From Halichondria panicea (Eukaryota > Porifera > Demospongiae > Suberitida > Halichondriidae): DNA of 64,000 nucleotides. Shown piece after piece: positions 43,809-56,900 of the stretch. How positions within the stretch are numbered: the first letter of the stretch is position 1; each line of letters opens with the position of its first letter. The notes below the pieces were generated by a model that saw only the letters and a program-made list of their open reading frames with translations, was not told where the DNA came from and did not search any database. The translations under genes and the position numbers were made by a program. Where the stretch lies: the NCBI RefSeq assembly GCF_963675165.1, contig NC_087377.1:13884198-13948197 (forward strand). Direction: 5' to 3'.

Positions 43809-46800
43809 CTAGAGCACTAAAGTGCAAACCCTCGGCTGGTGACATGATTATAAAGAAACCAGAAATATAATGCAGTGCATATAGTGATGTTGTTATCATG
43901 TATGACTTGCACAGCAACTCAGGAGCAATAAAACTAAACCAGACTGGAGGCATGCTGAAACATTTGAGAACAGGTAGTGGTACTATAGATATATGCACTG
44001 TGGATTAGGATCACAGTAAAGAAGCCTGGAGTCTCAGAGAAGTATGGCTCCAGGTTCTGCATGGAGCAGGATCCCAGTCAGCAGCAGCTATATTCAAGCT
44101 TCTACTTTAGTGACCCTGTTCCATTGTTCCTGGTATATACAGCTTTCTACTGTAGTGACCCTGTTCCATCGTTCTTGGTACAGGATCACTTCAGTTATAA
44201 GTAACGCATGTGCAAGTTCTGTTCAAGCTACATTTTGCTCGCTTTTATTAGACAAAGAAGCTTTAACACCGAAAGCTGCCACTATCAAAAGTACTAACTT
44301 GTTGTGTGGAGGCTACTCATGCTGTAAACGCAGTGCTAGAACATCCAGGTAAGCAGACCTAGTCACAAGCTTATTCAAGCTTCTTAGCTTTTGCTCGACA
44401 AAGAAGCTTTAACATCAAAATCTGCCACTATTTAAACCAAGATATCAGGGGCGGATCCAGGGGTGATTTTGAGGGGCTGAAGCCCCCCCCTTTTGAAAAA
44501 ACTACCATGTGTTGTAGTCTGACTCTACAACAATTTTGCCACCAATTATGCATCTGTAGACTCACTTGAAATCACTTGAGAGATGCTAGACAACAGCTAC
44601 TAGGAGTATAAAGGATCTAGGGTAGCTAGCTGGACGTACCTAGCTAGCTAGCTAGCTGTACGTACGTACATCTGATCAGTACAGTATCACCATAGTATTA
44701 AAAGTAAGTGCAGAGGTCAACGTATTAATATAAAAGTTCAAAGGTCAAATCTTGCAAAAAAATTCGCCTCTGGCGAGGCTGCCCTCGTACGGGGCTTCGC
44801 CACTTTCTAGCTAGCCCCCCCCTTTTGTTTTTCCTGGATCCGCCCCTGGATATTGTTATGTGAAGGCTACCTATGCTGCAAACGCAGCGCTATGGCATCC
44901 AGGTGAGTAGATATACTAGTGACAAACAGACAAACAAACAAACAAACAAACTAGAGCACTAAAGTGCAAACCCTCGGCTGGTGACATGATTATAAAGAAA
45001 CCAGAAATATAATGCAGTGCATGTAGTGATGTTGTTATCATGTATGACTTGCACAGCAACTCAGGAGCAATAAAACTAAACCAGACTGGAGGCATGCTGA
45101 AACATTTGAGATATATGCACTGTGGATTAGGATCACAGTAAAGAAGCCTGGAGTCTCAGAGAAGTATGGCTCCAGGTTCTGCATGGAGTAGGATCCTAGT
45201 CAGCAGCAGGAGCTATAATTCAAGCTTCATGTTCCTGGTATATACAGTTTTCTACTTTAGTGACCCTGTTCCATCGTTCTTGGTACAGGATCACTTCAGT
45301 TATAAGTAACGCATGTGCAAGTTCTGTTCAAGCTACATTTTGCTCGCTTTTATTAGACAAAGGAGCTTTAACACCGAAAGCTGCCACTATCAAAAGTACT
45401 AACTTGTTGTGTGGAGGCTACTCATGCTGTAAACGCAGTGCTAGAACATCCAGGTAAGCAGACCTAGTCACAAGCTTATTCAAGCTTCTTAGCTTTTGCT
45501 CGACAAAGAAGCTTTAACATCAAAATCTGCCACTATTTAAATCAAGATATTGTTCTGTGAAGGCTACCTATGCTGCAAACGCAGCGCTATGGCATCAAGG
45601 TGAGTAGATATACTCGTGACAAACAGACAAACAAACAAACAAACAAACTAGAGCACTAAAGTGCAAACCCTCGGCTGGTGACATGATTATAAAGAAACTA
45701 AAAATATAATGCAGTGCATAATTATAGTGATGTTGTTATCATGTATTACTTGCACAGCAACTCAGGAGCAATAAAACTAAACCAGACTGGAGGCATGCTG
45801 AAACATTTGAGAACAGGTAGTGGTACTATAGATATATTCACTGTGGAGTAGGATCCCAGTCAGCAGCAGGAGCTATAATTTAAGCTTCTACTTTAGTGAC
45901 CCTGTTCCATTGTTCCTGGTATAATACAGCTTTCTACTTTAGTGACCCTGTTCCATCGTTCTTGGTACAGGATCACTTCAGTTATAAGTAACGCATGTGC
46001 AAGTTCTGTTCAAGCTACATTTTGCTCGCTTTTATTAGACAAAGAAGCTTTAACACCGAAAGCTGCCACTATCAAAAGTACTAACTTGTTGTGTGGAGGC
46101 TACTCATGCTGTAAACGCAGTGCTAGAACATCCAGGTAAGCAGACCTAGTCACAAGCTTATTTAAGCTTCTTAGCTTTTGCTCGACAAAGAAGCTTTAAC
46201 ATCAAAATCTGCCACTATTTAAACCAAGATATTGTTATGTGAAGGCTACCTATGCTGCAAACGCAGCGCTATGGCATCCAGGTGAGTAGATATACTCGTG
46301 ACAAACAGACAAACAAACAAACAAACAAACAAACAAACCTAGAGCACTAAAGTGCAAACCCTCGGCTGGTGACATGATTATAAAGAAACCAGAAATATAA
46401 TGCAGTGCATATAGTGATGTTGTTATCACATATGACTTGCACAGCAACTAAGGAACAATAAAACTAAACCAGACTGGAGGCATGCTGAAACATTTGAGAA
46501 CAGGTAGTGGTACTATATGCACTGTGGATTAGGATCACAGCAAAGAAGCCTAGAGTCTCAGAGAAGTATGGCTCCAGGTCCTAGATCCCAGAGCTAAAAG
46601 CAGGAGCTATAATTCAAGCTTTCTGCTTTAGTGACCCTGTTCCATTGTTCTTGGTATATACAGCTTTCTACTTTAGTGACCCTGTTCCATCGTTCTTGGT
46701 ACAGGATCACTTCAGTTATAAGTAACGCATGTGCAAGTTCTGTTCAAGCTACATTTTGCTCGCTTTTATTAGACAACGAAGCTTTAGCACCGAAAGCTGC

Positions 46801-49370
46801 CACTATCCAAAGTACTAACTTGTTGTGTGGAGGCTACTCATGCTGTAAACGCAGTGCTAGAACATCCAGGTAAGCAGACCTAGTCACAAGCTTGTTCAAG
46901 CTTCTTAGCTTTTGCTCGACAAAGAAGCTTTAACATCAAAATCTGCCACTATTTAAATCAAGATACTGTTGTGTGAAGGCTATCCATGCTGTAAACGCAG
47001 TGCTGTGGCATCCAGGTGAGTAGAAAATCCCATCACAAACAGACAAACAAACAAACTAGAGCACTAAAGTGCAAACCCTCGGCTGGTACATGGTGACATG
47101 ATTAAAAAGAAACCAGAAATATAATGCAGTGCATATAGTGATGTTGTTATCATGTATGACTTGCACAGCAACTCAGGAGCAATAAAACTAAACCAGACTG
47201 GAGGCATGCTGAAACATTTGAGAACAGGTAGTGGTACTATAGATATATGCACTGTGGATTAGGATCACAGTAAAGAAGCCTGGAGTCTCAGAGAAGTATG
47301 GCTCCAGGTTCTGCATGGAGTAGGATCCCAGTCAGCAGCAGGAGAAGCTTCTCTACTTTAGTGACCCTGTTCCATTGTTCCTGGTATATACAGCTTTCTA
47401 CTTTAGTGACCCTGTTCCATCGTTCTTGGTACAGGATCACTTCAGTTATAAGTAACGCATGTGCAAGTTCTGTTCAAGCTACATTTTGCTCGCTTTTATT
47501 AGACAAAGAAGCTTTAACACCGAAAGCTGCCACTATCAAAAGTACTAACTTGTTGTGTGGAGGCTACTTATGCTGTAAACGCAGTGCTAGAACATCCAGG
47601 TAAGCAGACCTAGTCACAAGCTTATTCAAGCTTCTTAGCTTTTGCTCGACAAAGAAGCTTTAACATCAAAATCTGCCACTATTTAAATCAAGATATTGTT
47701 CTGTGAAGGCTATCTATGCTGTAAACGCAGCGCTGTGGCATCCAGGTGAGTAGATATACCTGTGACAAACAAACAAACAAACAAACAAACAGACCAACAT
47801 ACTACTATACCCGTGGCCGCCCACGCGCGCCTCGGGTAACAAACTAGAGCACTAAAGTGCAAACCCTCGGCTGGTGACATGATTATAAAGAAACCAGAAG
47901 ACTGATATAATGCAGTGCATATAGTGATGTTGTTATCATCATCATGCATGACTTGCACAGCAACTCAAATAGCAATAAAACTAAACCAGACTGGAGGCAT
48001 GCTGAAACATTTGAGAACAGGTAGTAGTACTATAAATATATGCACTGTGGATTAGGATCACAGCAAAGAAGCATGAAGTCTCAGAGAAGTATGGCTCCAG
48101 GTCCTGCATGGATCCCAGTCAGCTAAAGCAAGCTTTCTGGTTTAGTGACCCTGTTCCAATATTGTTCCTGGTATATACAGCTTTCTACTTTAGTGACCCT
48201 GTTCCATTGTTTCTGGACCTGGTACAGGATCACTTCAGTTATAAGTAACGCATGTGCAAGTTCTGTTCAAGCTACATTTTGCTCGCTTTTATTAGACAAC
48301 GAAGCTTTAACACCGAAAGCTGCCACTATTAGAAGTACGGACTTGTTGTGTGGAGGCTACCCATGCAGTAAACGCAGTGCTAGAGCATCCAGGTAAGCAG
48401 ACCCAGTCACAAGCTTCTTAGCTTTTGCTCGTTTTTATTTGACAACGAAGGTTTAACATGAAATTCTGCCACTATTAAAATTAATAACTTGTTGTATGAA
48501 GGCTATCCATGCTGTAAACGCAGTGCCATGGCATGCAGGTGAGTAGACTCACACATTACAAACAAACAAACAAACAGACCAACGGACTACTATACCCGTG
48601 GCCGCCCACGCGCGCCTAGGGTAACTAGAGCACTAAAGTGCAAACCCTCGGCTGGTACATGGTGACATGATTAAAAAGAAACCAGAAATATAATGCAGTG
48701 CATATAGTGATGTTGTATTCATGTATGACTTGCACAGCAACTCAGGAGCAATAAAACTAAACCAGACTGGAGGCATGCTGAAACATTTGAGAACAGGTAG
48801 TGGTACTGGTACTATAGATATATGCACTATGGATTAGGATCACAGTAAAGAAGCCTAGAGTCTCAGAGAAGTATGGCTCCAGGTTCTGCATGGAGTAGGA
48901 TCCCAGTCAGCAGCAGGAGCTATATTTCAAGCTTCTACTTTAGTGACCCTGTTCCATTGTTCCTGGTATAATACAGCTTTCTACTTTAGTGACCCTGTTC
49001 CATCGTTTTCTTGGTACAGGATCACTTCAGTTATAAGTAACGCATGTGCAAGTTCTGTTCAAGCTACATTTTGCTCGCTTTTATTAGACAAAGGAGCTTT
49101 AACACCGAAAGATGTCACTATCAAAAGTACTAACTTGTTGTGTGGAGGCTACTCATGCTGTAAACGCAGTGCTAGAGCATCCAGGTAAGCAGACCTAGTC
49201 ACAAGCTTATTCAAGCTTCTTAGCTTTTGCTCGACAAAGAAGCTTTAACAGCAAAATCTGCCACTATTTAAATCAAGATATTGTTGTGTGAAGGCTATCC
49301 ATGCTGTAAACGCAGTGATGTGGCATCCAGGTGAGTAGATATACCTGTGACAAACAAACAAACAAACAGA
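43809..49370. repeat. satellite block 2 (~0.7-kb units, seven or more)
   Basis: Units start CTAGAGCACTAAAGTGCAAA at 43809, 44951, 45648, 46339, 47056, 47844 and 48625. Typical spacing is 690-787 bp; the first is 1142 because of a transposon insertion. Each unit keeps an open 65-codon stretch (plus strand; C-terminal part LLCGGYSCCKRSAR), just before CCAGGTAAGC, at about 44155, 45260, 45942, 46675, 47405, 48190 and 48990. Units are nearly identical, so recent amplification or homogenisation is likely. The same unit forms block 1 and, much diverged, 58888-59940. Confidence 0.9.
44446..44848. mobile_element. TIR element CAGGGGCGGATCCAGG, TSD GATAT
   Basis: Perfect 16-bp ends CAGGGGCGGATCCAGG and CCTGGATCCGCCCCTG. 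Flanked by GATAT on both sides (44441-44445 and 44849-44853). The empty site is visible in the other satellite units (AAGATATTGTT). Runs of CCCCCCC lie inside both ends. Non-coding, 403 bp; related to the element at 9316. Confidence 0.9.
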
Positions 49371-49371
49371 C

Positions 49372-49762
49372 CAACATACTACTATACCCGTGGCCGCCCA
49401 CGCGCGCCTCGGGTAACAAACCAACAGACTACTATACCCGTGGCCGCCCACGCGCCTCGGGTAACAACAGACTACTATACCCGTGGCCGCCCACGCGCCT
49501 CGGGTAACAAACCAACAGACTACTATACCCGTGGCCGCCCACACGCCTCGGGTAACAAACCAACAGACTACTATACCCGTGGCCGCCCACGCGCGCCTCG
49601 GGTAACAAACAGACAAACAGACAGACTACTATAGCCCGTGGCCGCCCACGCGCCTCGGGTTAACAAACCAACAGACTACTATACCCGTGGCCGCCCACGC
49701 GCGCCTCGGGTAACAAACCAACAGACTACTATACCCGTGGCCGCCCACGCGCCTCGGGTAAT
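49372..49762. repeat. GC-rich minisatellite (~48-bp unit, eight copies)
   Basis: The unit ACTACTATACCCGTGGCCGC + CCACGCGC(GC)CTCGGGTAAC + AAACCAACAG repeats about eight times. Single copies occur at about 47805-47840 and 48587-48622 at the ends of satellite units, so the minisatellite grew from the satellite's edge. Each unit has an internal inverted pair (CCCG/CGGG and GTGGCCGCCCAC). Both strands stay open because the unit is often a multiple of 3; this is not evidence of coding. Confidence 0.9.
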
Positions 49763-50481
49763 ACGATTACAGTAACTTGCTATGGTGGATCGACCAGTAG
49801 GCCTTTCCCATAGAACAATTATTATTTTATGCTAAGAGAGTCTACTAGTATTCTTTTGTTGTCACCCATTTTTCCCGAAATTACCAGGCCTGGCTATTTT
49901 ACTAATTTACTTTGCCTGGCCGCCAAGCCCAGCTAGGTACCAAGCTACTGTAAGTCAGGAAACCAGCCGTGGTTAGCTCTGGCGGCAGTATAGCTAGATG
50001 ATAATGATGTGCTGATGATATTAGTTTATCGTGTCTGTGGTATCTATGCATGCACGTACTTGTAAATTCATCGAGTTGTACGTACTAACGATTAACACTG
50101 CCTGGCTATTTATAAGAAGCAAAATATATATAGGTACAATAATTATAGGAAGCAAAATAGGTAACAAAAAGCAAATTTGGTCAATGCTTAGCGATATAGC
50201 AACATTACGTTATTTGTATCCTCAAGCAATCTATATTAGTTATTCATGGGAACAGCTTATAGTTCTCTGCTAAACACACTGAAGTGGAATCTATATATAT
50301 ATATATATTGAGTTATAATTATTATATTGAAATACAATGTAGCGAATTTTATATATCCGCTACAAAATAACCATTAAGAGCTAGAAGCTATGCAACAGTT
50401 ACTGTTCTGTCAAACTTGTCCAGATACCTGCAACCATAAAGGTAATACATTCACAGCATGTAAAATTATGAAAGCATCATA
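49763..50481. other. AT-rich spacer
   Basis: No gene seen. It includes a TATATATATATATATA run at about 50295. It separates the satellite block from the HEAT gene's 3' end. Confidence 0.4.
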
Positions 50482-50947
50482 CAGTGGAACCTCCATTAAC
50501 GACCACCTCTATATAAGAGCAACCACACGCTATATAAAACGGCAGGTTCGGATTGAAACTATATACAGTCAATCTGAACGACTTTAATGTAAAGCAATTT
50601 CTTAGGAACGGCCAGTCACCTGTCTATACTCCACATAATCAGCAGCTTTCTAGTCCCCAATCAGCTTTAGCAATGGAAAATAACTTCCCAAAACAAACAG
50701 CCACACCTAGAACTAGCAGAACACTATTGCTGAGATAGCATTTGTTGCACTATCGAGAAACCTAACTGTAGCTCGTGAGCTAGAGAAGCAGTTAGCAAAG
50801 CTCCAAGATTCATTTGCAGCAGGGATTGACTCCTATATAGAGCATACATGATTGTGATTGGGAAATCGAAACCTCTCAACGAAGACCACCTCTCTATAAC
50901 GGCCAAAAAGCTATTCCCCAATAGTGTCGGTTTATGGAGGTTCATGA
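50482..50947. mobile_element. pogo/Tigger-type MITE, CAGTGGAACCTCC start
   Basis: The left end CAGTGGAACCTCCATTAACG is preceded by TA. The right end reads TCGGTTTATGGAGGTTCATG, a worn inverted match. The interior has GACCACCTCTCTATAA blocks near both ends. Family relatives are at 31167 and 58621. Confidence 0.6.
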
Positions 50948-50958
50948 CTTTACAATTA

Positions 50959-53900
50959 TTATGGGGCTACATATAATTGTAACGAGTGATAAAGTGACAC
51001 AATGGGTACAGTCGTCCTAAGGAAGCTTGGCCTAAATTTAAAATGGGTTTGGCTGCGAGTTTATGTGTATGGTAATATAATTATATAGTTTATGCAATGC
51101 TAGAAACAGAAACTAGACATTACACACTGACTCACGTTGGATTGTGTTGTTCTATTCTCCCTCTGAGGATCATTCTCCCCAGCAGCTGACAGAGTGAGGT
51201 GAGACAGTCCACTCCAGCAGACTGCACCAGGGCATTGTCACTGCTCTGAGAGATGGGGGTATACATGTACATGTAATTAACTAACTGCATGGAGTGTGCA
51301 CAATCATTATAGGGTATGATCCCAGTCACTGTCCTCTCAATTACACGTACATGCAGTGTATATACCTATACTTAATGGGTAAATATTGATCAAGTGTTTT
51401 GAAGCAAACACTCCATTAATTATTATAAAGAATGGCATTCCCACTGATAACTCACCAGTCCATAGAAGATGGAGTCTAGGAACAGCTCGAGGTGCCTCTT
51501 GAACACTCTTTTACCCAGAGACTTGGCAAACACTGGCAACTGTAGACACAGAGAGAGAGAGAACATTCAACACCTTCAAGATAGCGTAGTATAGTATACA
51601 TGTACACGTACCACACTGTGTGTAATCTCTACTTTCAAAATGTCTTGAAAGTTAAACATTATAATTTTCAGTTGACCTGTACTGTATACCTAACTACCAA
51701 ATTATAATATGTATACATGTACAGTCGTATATACATAACATGTACTAATAATTATACTGGTACTTTCATACCTCGATCATGCCATTACCCATCTCACCAG
51801 TTTGAGCAGTGTCTCCAGGAGGTTGAGGTGTTGAGGGTAGTGTCTGTGTCGTAGTGTCTCAGCACAGAGGGGGAGGAGGGAGGACACTCGGTCACCACAC
51901 CCACTCACACCACTCAGCTCTCCGAGCAGGAGAAGGGCACTGGAGGGAAGGCAGCAGGATTAAAATGTACTGTGTCTATACAATTTTACACACCACAACC
52001 ATTAAAGACTACATGTAGAAGGACTTTTCAAAACCGTTAATTTTGCAATTTCAAAATGCAATGTGAAAATTTGTTAGGATTGGCTGGGAATTCCAAAAAA
52101 GCAAACAGAAGAGAGCCATACGTAATCTGTTACAACAGCATTACAACTTAGCTGTTAGATGGACCCGGAACACAACACGATCAATAATTATAATTATAGT
52201 TATTAATCCAACCATCATTAATGGCTTACACAGTAGACCTAATCCGAACCCCTTGAGTCTGAAACATCGCAAATCTGGACAAAGTGGTAAAATGAAAAGA
52301 GGAGGCCGGGGCATGTCAGTAGAATAGGAGGCAATAAAAAAGAAGATGACTACTGGTGCATGCGCGCACTCAATATATTAAACGTGCTGTCAGTACAATG
52401 GCCATGCACTGAAAAGAAAACTAAGAGAGCTCACAAGACCCACTCTATTGGAGAGAAAGTTAATACTAGAATGGAATGAAAGGTTGGCCGGGAAAAACAC
52501 CAAAAAGCGTGAAAACAAGGAATCCGGCGAGAGCATAACTCCAATCCGCTACAACGTCATACACATGTACATTTTCACGAATGTTTTATTTACTGGTAGT
52601 TTTCCACACAATAATTCAATAATTAGCACATGCGCAAGCGAGGTAATCAGTATAGTACGTGTGTGCATGAAGTAAGAGTTTCTACATGTATATCAGGGTG
52701 TCATACAGGATCTGGAAGTAGAGGGGGGAAATAAAGTAAAAACATTTTGCTAAAAAGGTCAACTGTTATATCAATACCCTGTTAGTACTAGTACTTACAT
52801 GTAAATGCAAATTTTAGGGGGGGAAACAATTTTACTAAAAAAGGGGGTCAACTGTTTTCAATGCCCTGTTAGTATATGTAACATTGCCAGCTACATTTAT
52901 GGGTACTCACTAGTACCTGAATGCATGTTTTTGGTCCCCTTTCCCCCCTTGTATGACACCCTGGTATATACCTTTATCCCATACCCCATGCCACTACACC
53001 CTCAATCACATAGCATATCCATGCACACACCCTCACCCCTCACTCTTCTCCCACGGCTCTCCTGGCTTGTGATAGTGTGAGTCCATACATCCTCCCCTCC
53101 TCATTTTGGGAGCCAGTGAACCACATGAGTACATCTGCTGGTCTGTGTGAGTCGGGTCGTCATGGATACGATGCACCACCCCAAATACAGCCGGTCTTGG
53201 ATCAATACCAGAGGAACTGAGGAAAGAGGAAAGAATTAACATTAACAGCAAACGGATTGTGTTGTATGTAATGCACTTTGATGTATCAAAAAGTGCATTA
53301 CATCACCAGAGGAGGTACGACATCCGCGAGTCGTAGGAAGTGTTTGAGACTCACATTCCTTATTATATCCAGGTCAAAGTTCAATTGCGTGTTACCTGCC
53401 ATACACAAGCACTGGGCTATTTTATAGCTGCCTGTGCTATTGAACATTGACTGATCCAATGTTCGTGATTACGTATATGCTGGTGAAAAACCTTTGCGAA
53501 TCAGCAAAATCAGCAAAAAATATGACCCTTTGTGATCTAACTACATGTACATGTATTGCGTTCTGGCAAGGATTTACTAGTAATAATTATTTAGGTTTTG
53601 CGATTTTATTGTTGCGAATTGATCAACCCTCGCACACAGTTTGAATATAACATACAAATTGAATATTGCAGCCTGGTAATAGAAAGGTCTACTACTACAC
53701 AGGTTAGTTGGTGAGTCTCACCTCTGAGAGGCTGGTTGTTGAGCTGCTAGAGGCAGTCTCTCTTTGATCACAACAAACACCCTCTCCTCGACCTCTGAGC
53801 CTGGAGGAAAATTGATGGGGCACACATTGGATGAATAGTAGGGAACAAGTATATAGTGTACATAGGATCTGCTTTGGTTGTGTGGGCATGAGGCATTTGA

Positions 53901-56900
53901 AGCTTGAACTGGGTGGGCTACCTCGCTAATCCACTTATGGGGTACAGTTTTGTACTTAAACTATCAGTCTAGATCTGTCAGTCACACAACATAACCTGTG
54001 ATCTCACCTGGGGCATTTTGAAGTTTGGACAAGTACAAGTGGAACTGTGGGCTACCTTGCTAATCCACTTATGAGGTACATTTTTGTACTTACTATCAGT
54101 CTACTCTAGACCTATCAGTCATGCAACATCACCTGTGATCTCATCTGCTGGCATTTTGAAGTTTGGACAAGTACAAGTGGAACTGTGGGCTACCTTGCTA
54201 ATCCACTTATGAGGTACATTTTTGTACTTACAGTACTATCAGTCTAGACCTATCAGTCACCAACATCAACTGTGATCTCATCTGAAGCATTTTGAAGTTT
54301 GGACTAGTGGAACTGTGGGCTACCTTGATAATCCACTTATAATTATGGGGTACTTAAACTATCAGTTTACATCTGTGGTGCATGTACATGTATGGTACAG
54401 CAGAACGTCCTTTTTATGGACCCCTTGGTTCCAGAGGCTGAATATATGCAACAGACAAACCATAGATTAAGGCAGAGAAAGGATTGGAAACAATAGGCGT
54501 GGTTGAATCCAGGCGCGTTACGGTGTAATCATTATTTAGTGAGACATTGCACGCGAGATTAACGCCCTGCTGTGGCAGTGAATCAAAGAAAGGCTAATGT
54601 GGCAAGATATCCTGCACAGGTCAGATTAAAAGTCATAATAGGTTACTACTACGCTCTACTGTACAATGTATATGATGTATGTACATGTATGTGTATCCCA
54701 CGGTCTCACCATAGGCCTTGGTGACGCTGGTGAGAGCAGCAGCCGCCCCTTGTCTAACTGAGGGTATGCTGTCCTCAAGATTGGTAAGGAACAGTAGGAA
54801 CAGTTCATCCAGCCACGATCTGAGGAGAGGGGAAGCAAAGTACAACTGATCAGAATTCAGAAAATTCCATTTGTAAACAGAGGGAGTGAGAGGGAGTGCT
54901 TATAATCCAATTACAACTGATGGTACATGTAGTTGTCACAACTTATGTCCAGTTCATTGATAACATGTACTTAACAAACTATGCAATAGTGACCTGTAAA
55001 CACGGGAGTGCCTAATCCAATTACCATATTCTAGCCAGATTGTCACAATTTATGTACACTTCCGAATCATTGAATATGTACGTACTTATAAAACAAACAT
55101 TCTAATGGGTACTTGCAGAGGAGGGCTAAGTACTTAATCCAATTAAAACAGATGATATTGTATATGCTCACTGTCACTGTACTTAATGAAACTGCAAATT
55201 AGTTAAGGTACGTAATTCTCACCTGCACTCATCTGGGAAGCATCCCAAGAAGTTACCACAGGCCAGGCAAGCGGCTAAAGGAGTGAGTAGATTAGATGAT
55301 TAAGTAGACTAACACTCACCATCTCTCACGGGCCAGCTATCGTCATGGAAACACTCCAACAGTACACTCACCAGTCGCCCAACATACGGTCTCAGACAAT
55401 CCTTGTTCACCTGTGTGTGTGAGGGGGAAGGGGGGTTTTGAATATGTGTATAATTAAGTGAAGAAATAATTTATGATGAGGTAGTTCGAGTTCAGGGGAT
55501 ATCAGGGTTTCATCGAATGGGAGGGGGGGCCTTCCCCGACAAAATGTTTGACATCATCACATTAGTACTGTCTATGATGTGCAATATGTAACTAGATGCA
55601 CTAGCATGTAATAGGGAGTGTGATCAAACATTTTGCAACGTGTTTACGTGCGCCCAAACCTTCCCTCCCCCCTAAAACACTTAATCCTATGAAACCCTGG
55701 ATATGCAAATCTCCAATCAATCAAACAGCTTGTTATCCAGCCAGTAGGTTACCCACCTTAGTGCCCAGCTCTGCCGTACAGATGCAGGCTGCCTCTCTCA
55801 CTGCATGGTTGGCCGCCTGGCTCTGGGAGATGTAGAAGTCCACCTGCACACACACACACATCACAACAATTGAGTCTGCTAATAATAGGTTACGAAACTG
55901 TAAATTACATGTATCGCATTACTAGAATGTTTTGCGAGCATCAAACATAATAAATTAATTATGCGAACTTTGCGAGGGTTGATCAATTTGCAACAATAAA
56001 ATCGCAAAACCTACACTGTAAGTAATACACACGATGCTTGCCAGAACGCACTAGGTAGATCGCAAAAAAAAATGTTCTGCTGATTTGGCTCATTTGCAAA
56101 GGGTTTTCACACGCAAAATATTCTAGTAATACGGTATATATACATGTGCATCACACTGTACATGTGCATCACACTATCTACAGGAAATATACATTCTTAT
56201 AGATAAAATTATAGGCACTCAAAAGTAGCTAAAGAATTGCATATTTATCCTGAAGTGTCACTGCACATGTACTGTACTAGGGAGACAGCACCCACTCACC
56301 ACTTTATCAATGTGCTGCTCGACCAGCTGCACTCCTCTGGTCTGTGTGACCACCCTCCAGGTCTCCTGAGAGTATATCCTCACACCCTCAGCCACATAGT
56401 ACCTGGGAGAGAGAGAAGGAGAAATAGTGAAGCTTCCACAACGAATGAATAAAGGCTTCCACCACCAAATGTATTCTAACTCTCCACAAAAGGACAAACA
56501 TCACAGAGTTATATACACAGGATCCCTATTTACTGTGGCCACACATACAATATAAACATAATTTTAGCTCCAAATAATCCATAGCGGAAAAATAAACCGA
56601 AAACACGTGACCTAACTAACCTAGATCCTAACTTTCACTGACCAATATTACGTCATTTGTATCCTCAATATAATTAAGAATTAAGAGTTGGTCAATAATC
56701 TTCCCATTGTATAAATCTGTATAATTATATGGCTCATAATTCACGTCAAGTGATATCTAACAACACCTACATGTAATTTAAAAGAGTATGTGGTAAAGAT
56801 CAATACTTTCTGAAGCAAAAAACATACAATGGCTGGTAGATGGTAAGCATCAGCCAACCAATACACTCAACTTACACTGGGGTGGGAAAGTTGGTAAAGA

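Noticed and set aside
34634-49188. Ten near-identical 65-100-residue open frames as separate genes
   Set aside because: They are copies of one satellite unit. Without transcript or codon-bias evidence, I describe them as part of the repeat.
49245-49634. Two overlapping open frames on both strands with YYTRGRPRAP-type repeats
   Set aside because: They result from the minisatellite unit length being near a multiple of three. Repetitive arginine-rich peptides on both strands are not evidence of a gene.
49372-49762. CRISPR-like array
   Set aside because: The units are tandem and contiguous without unique spacers, and the DNA is eukaryotic.
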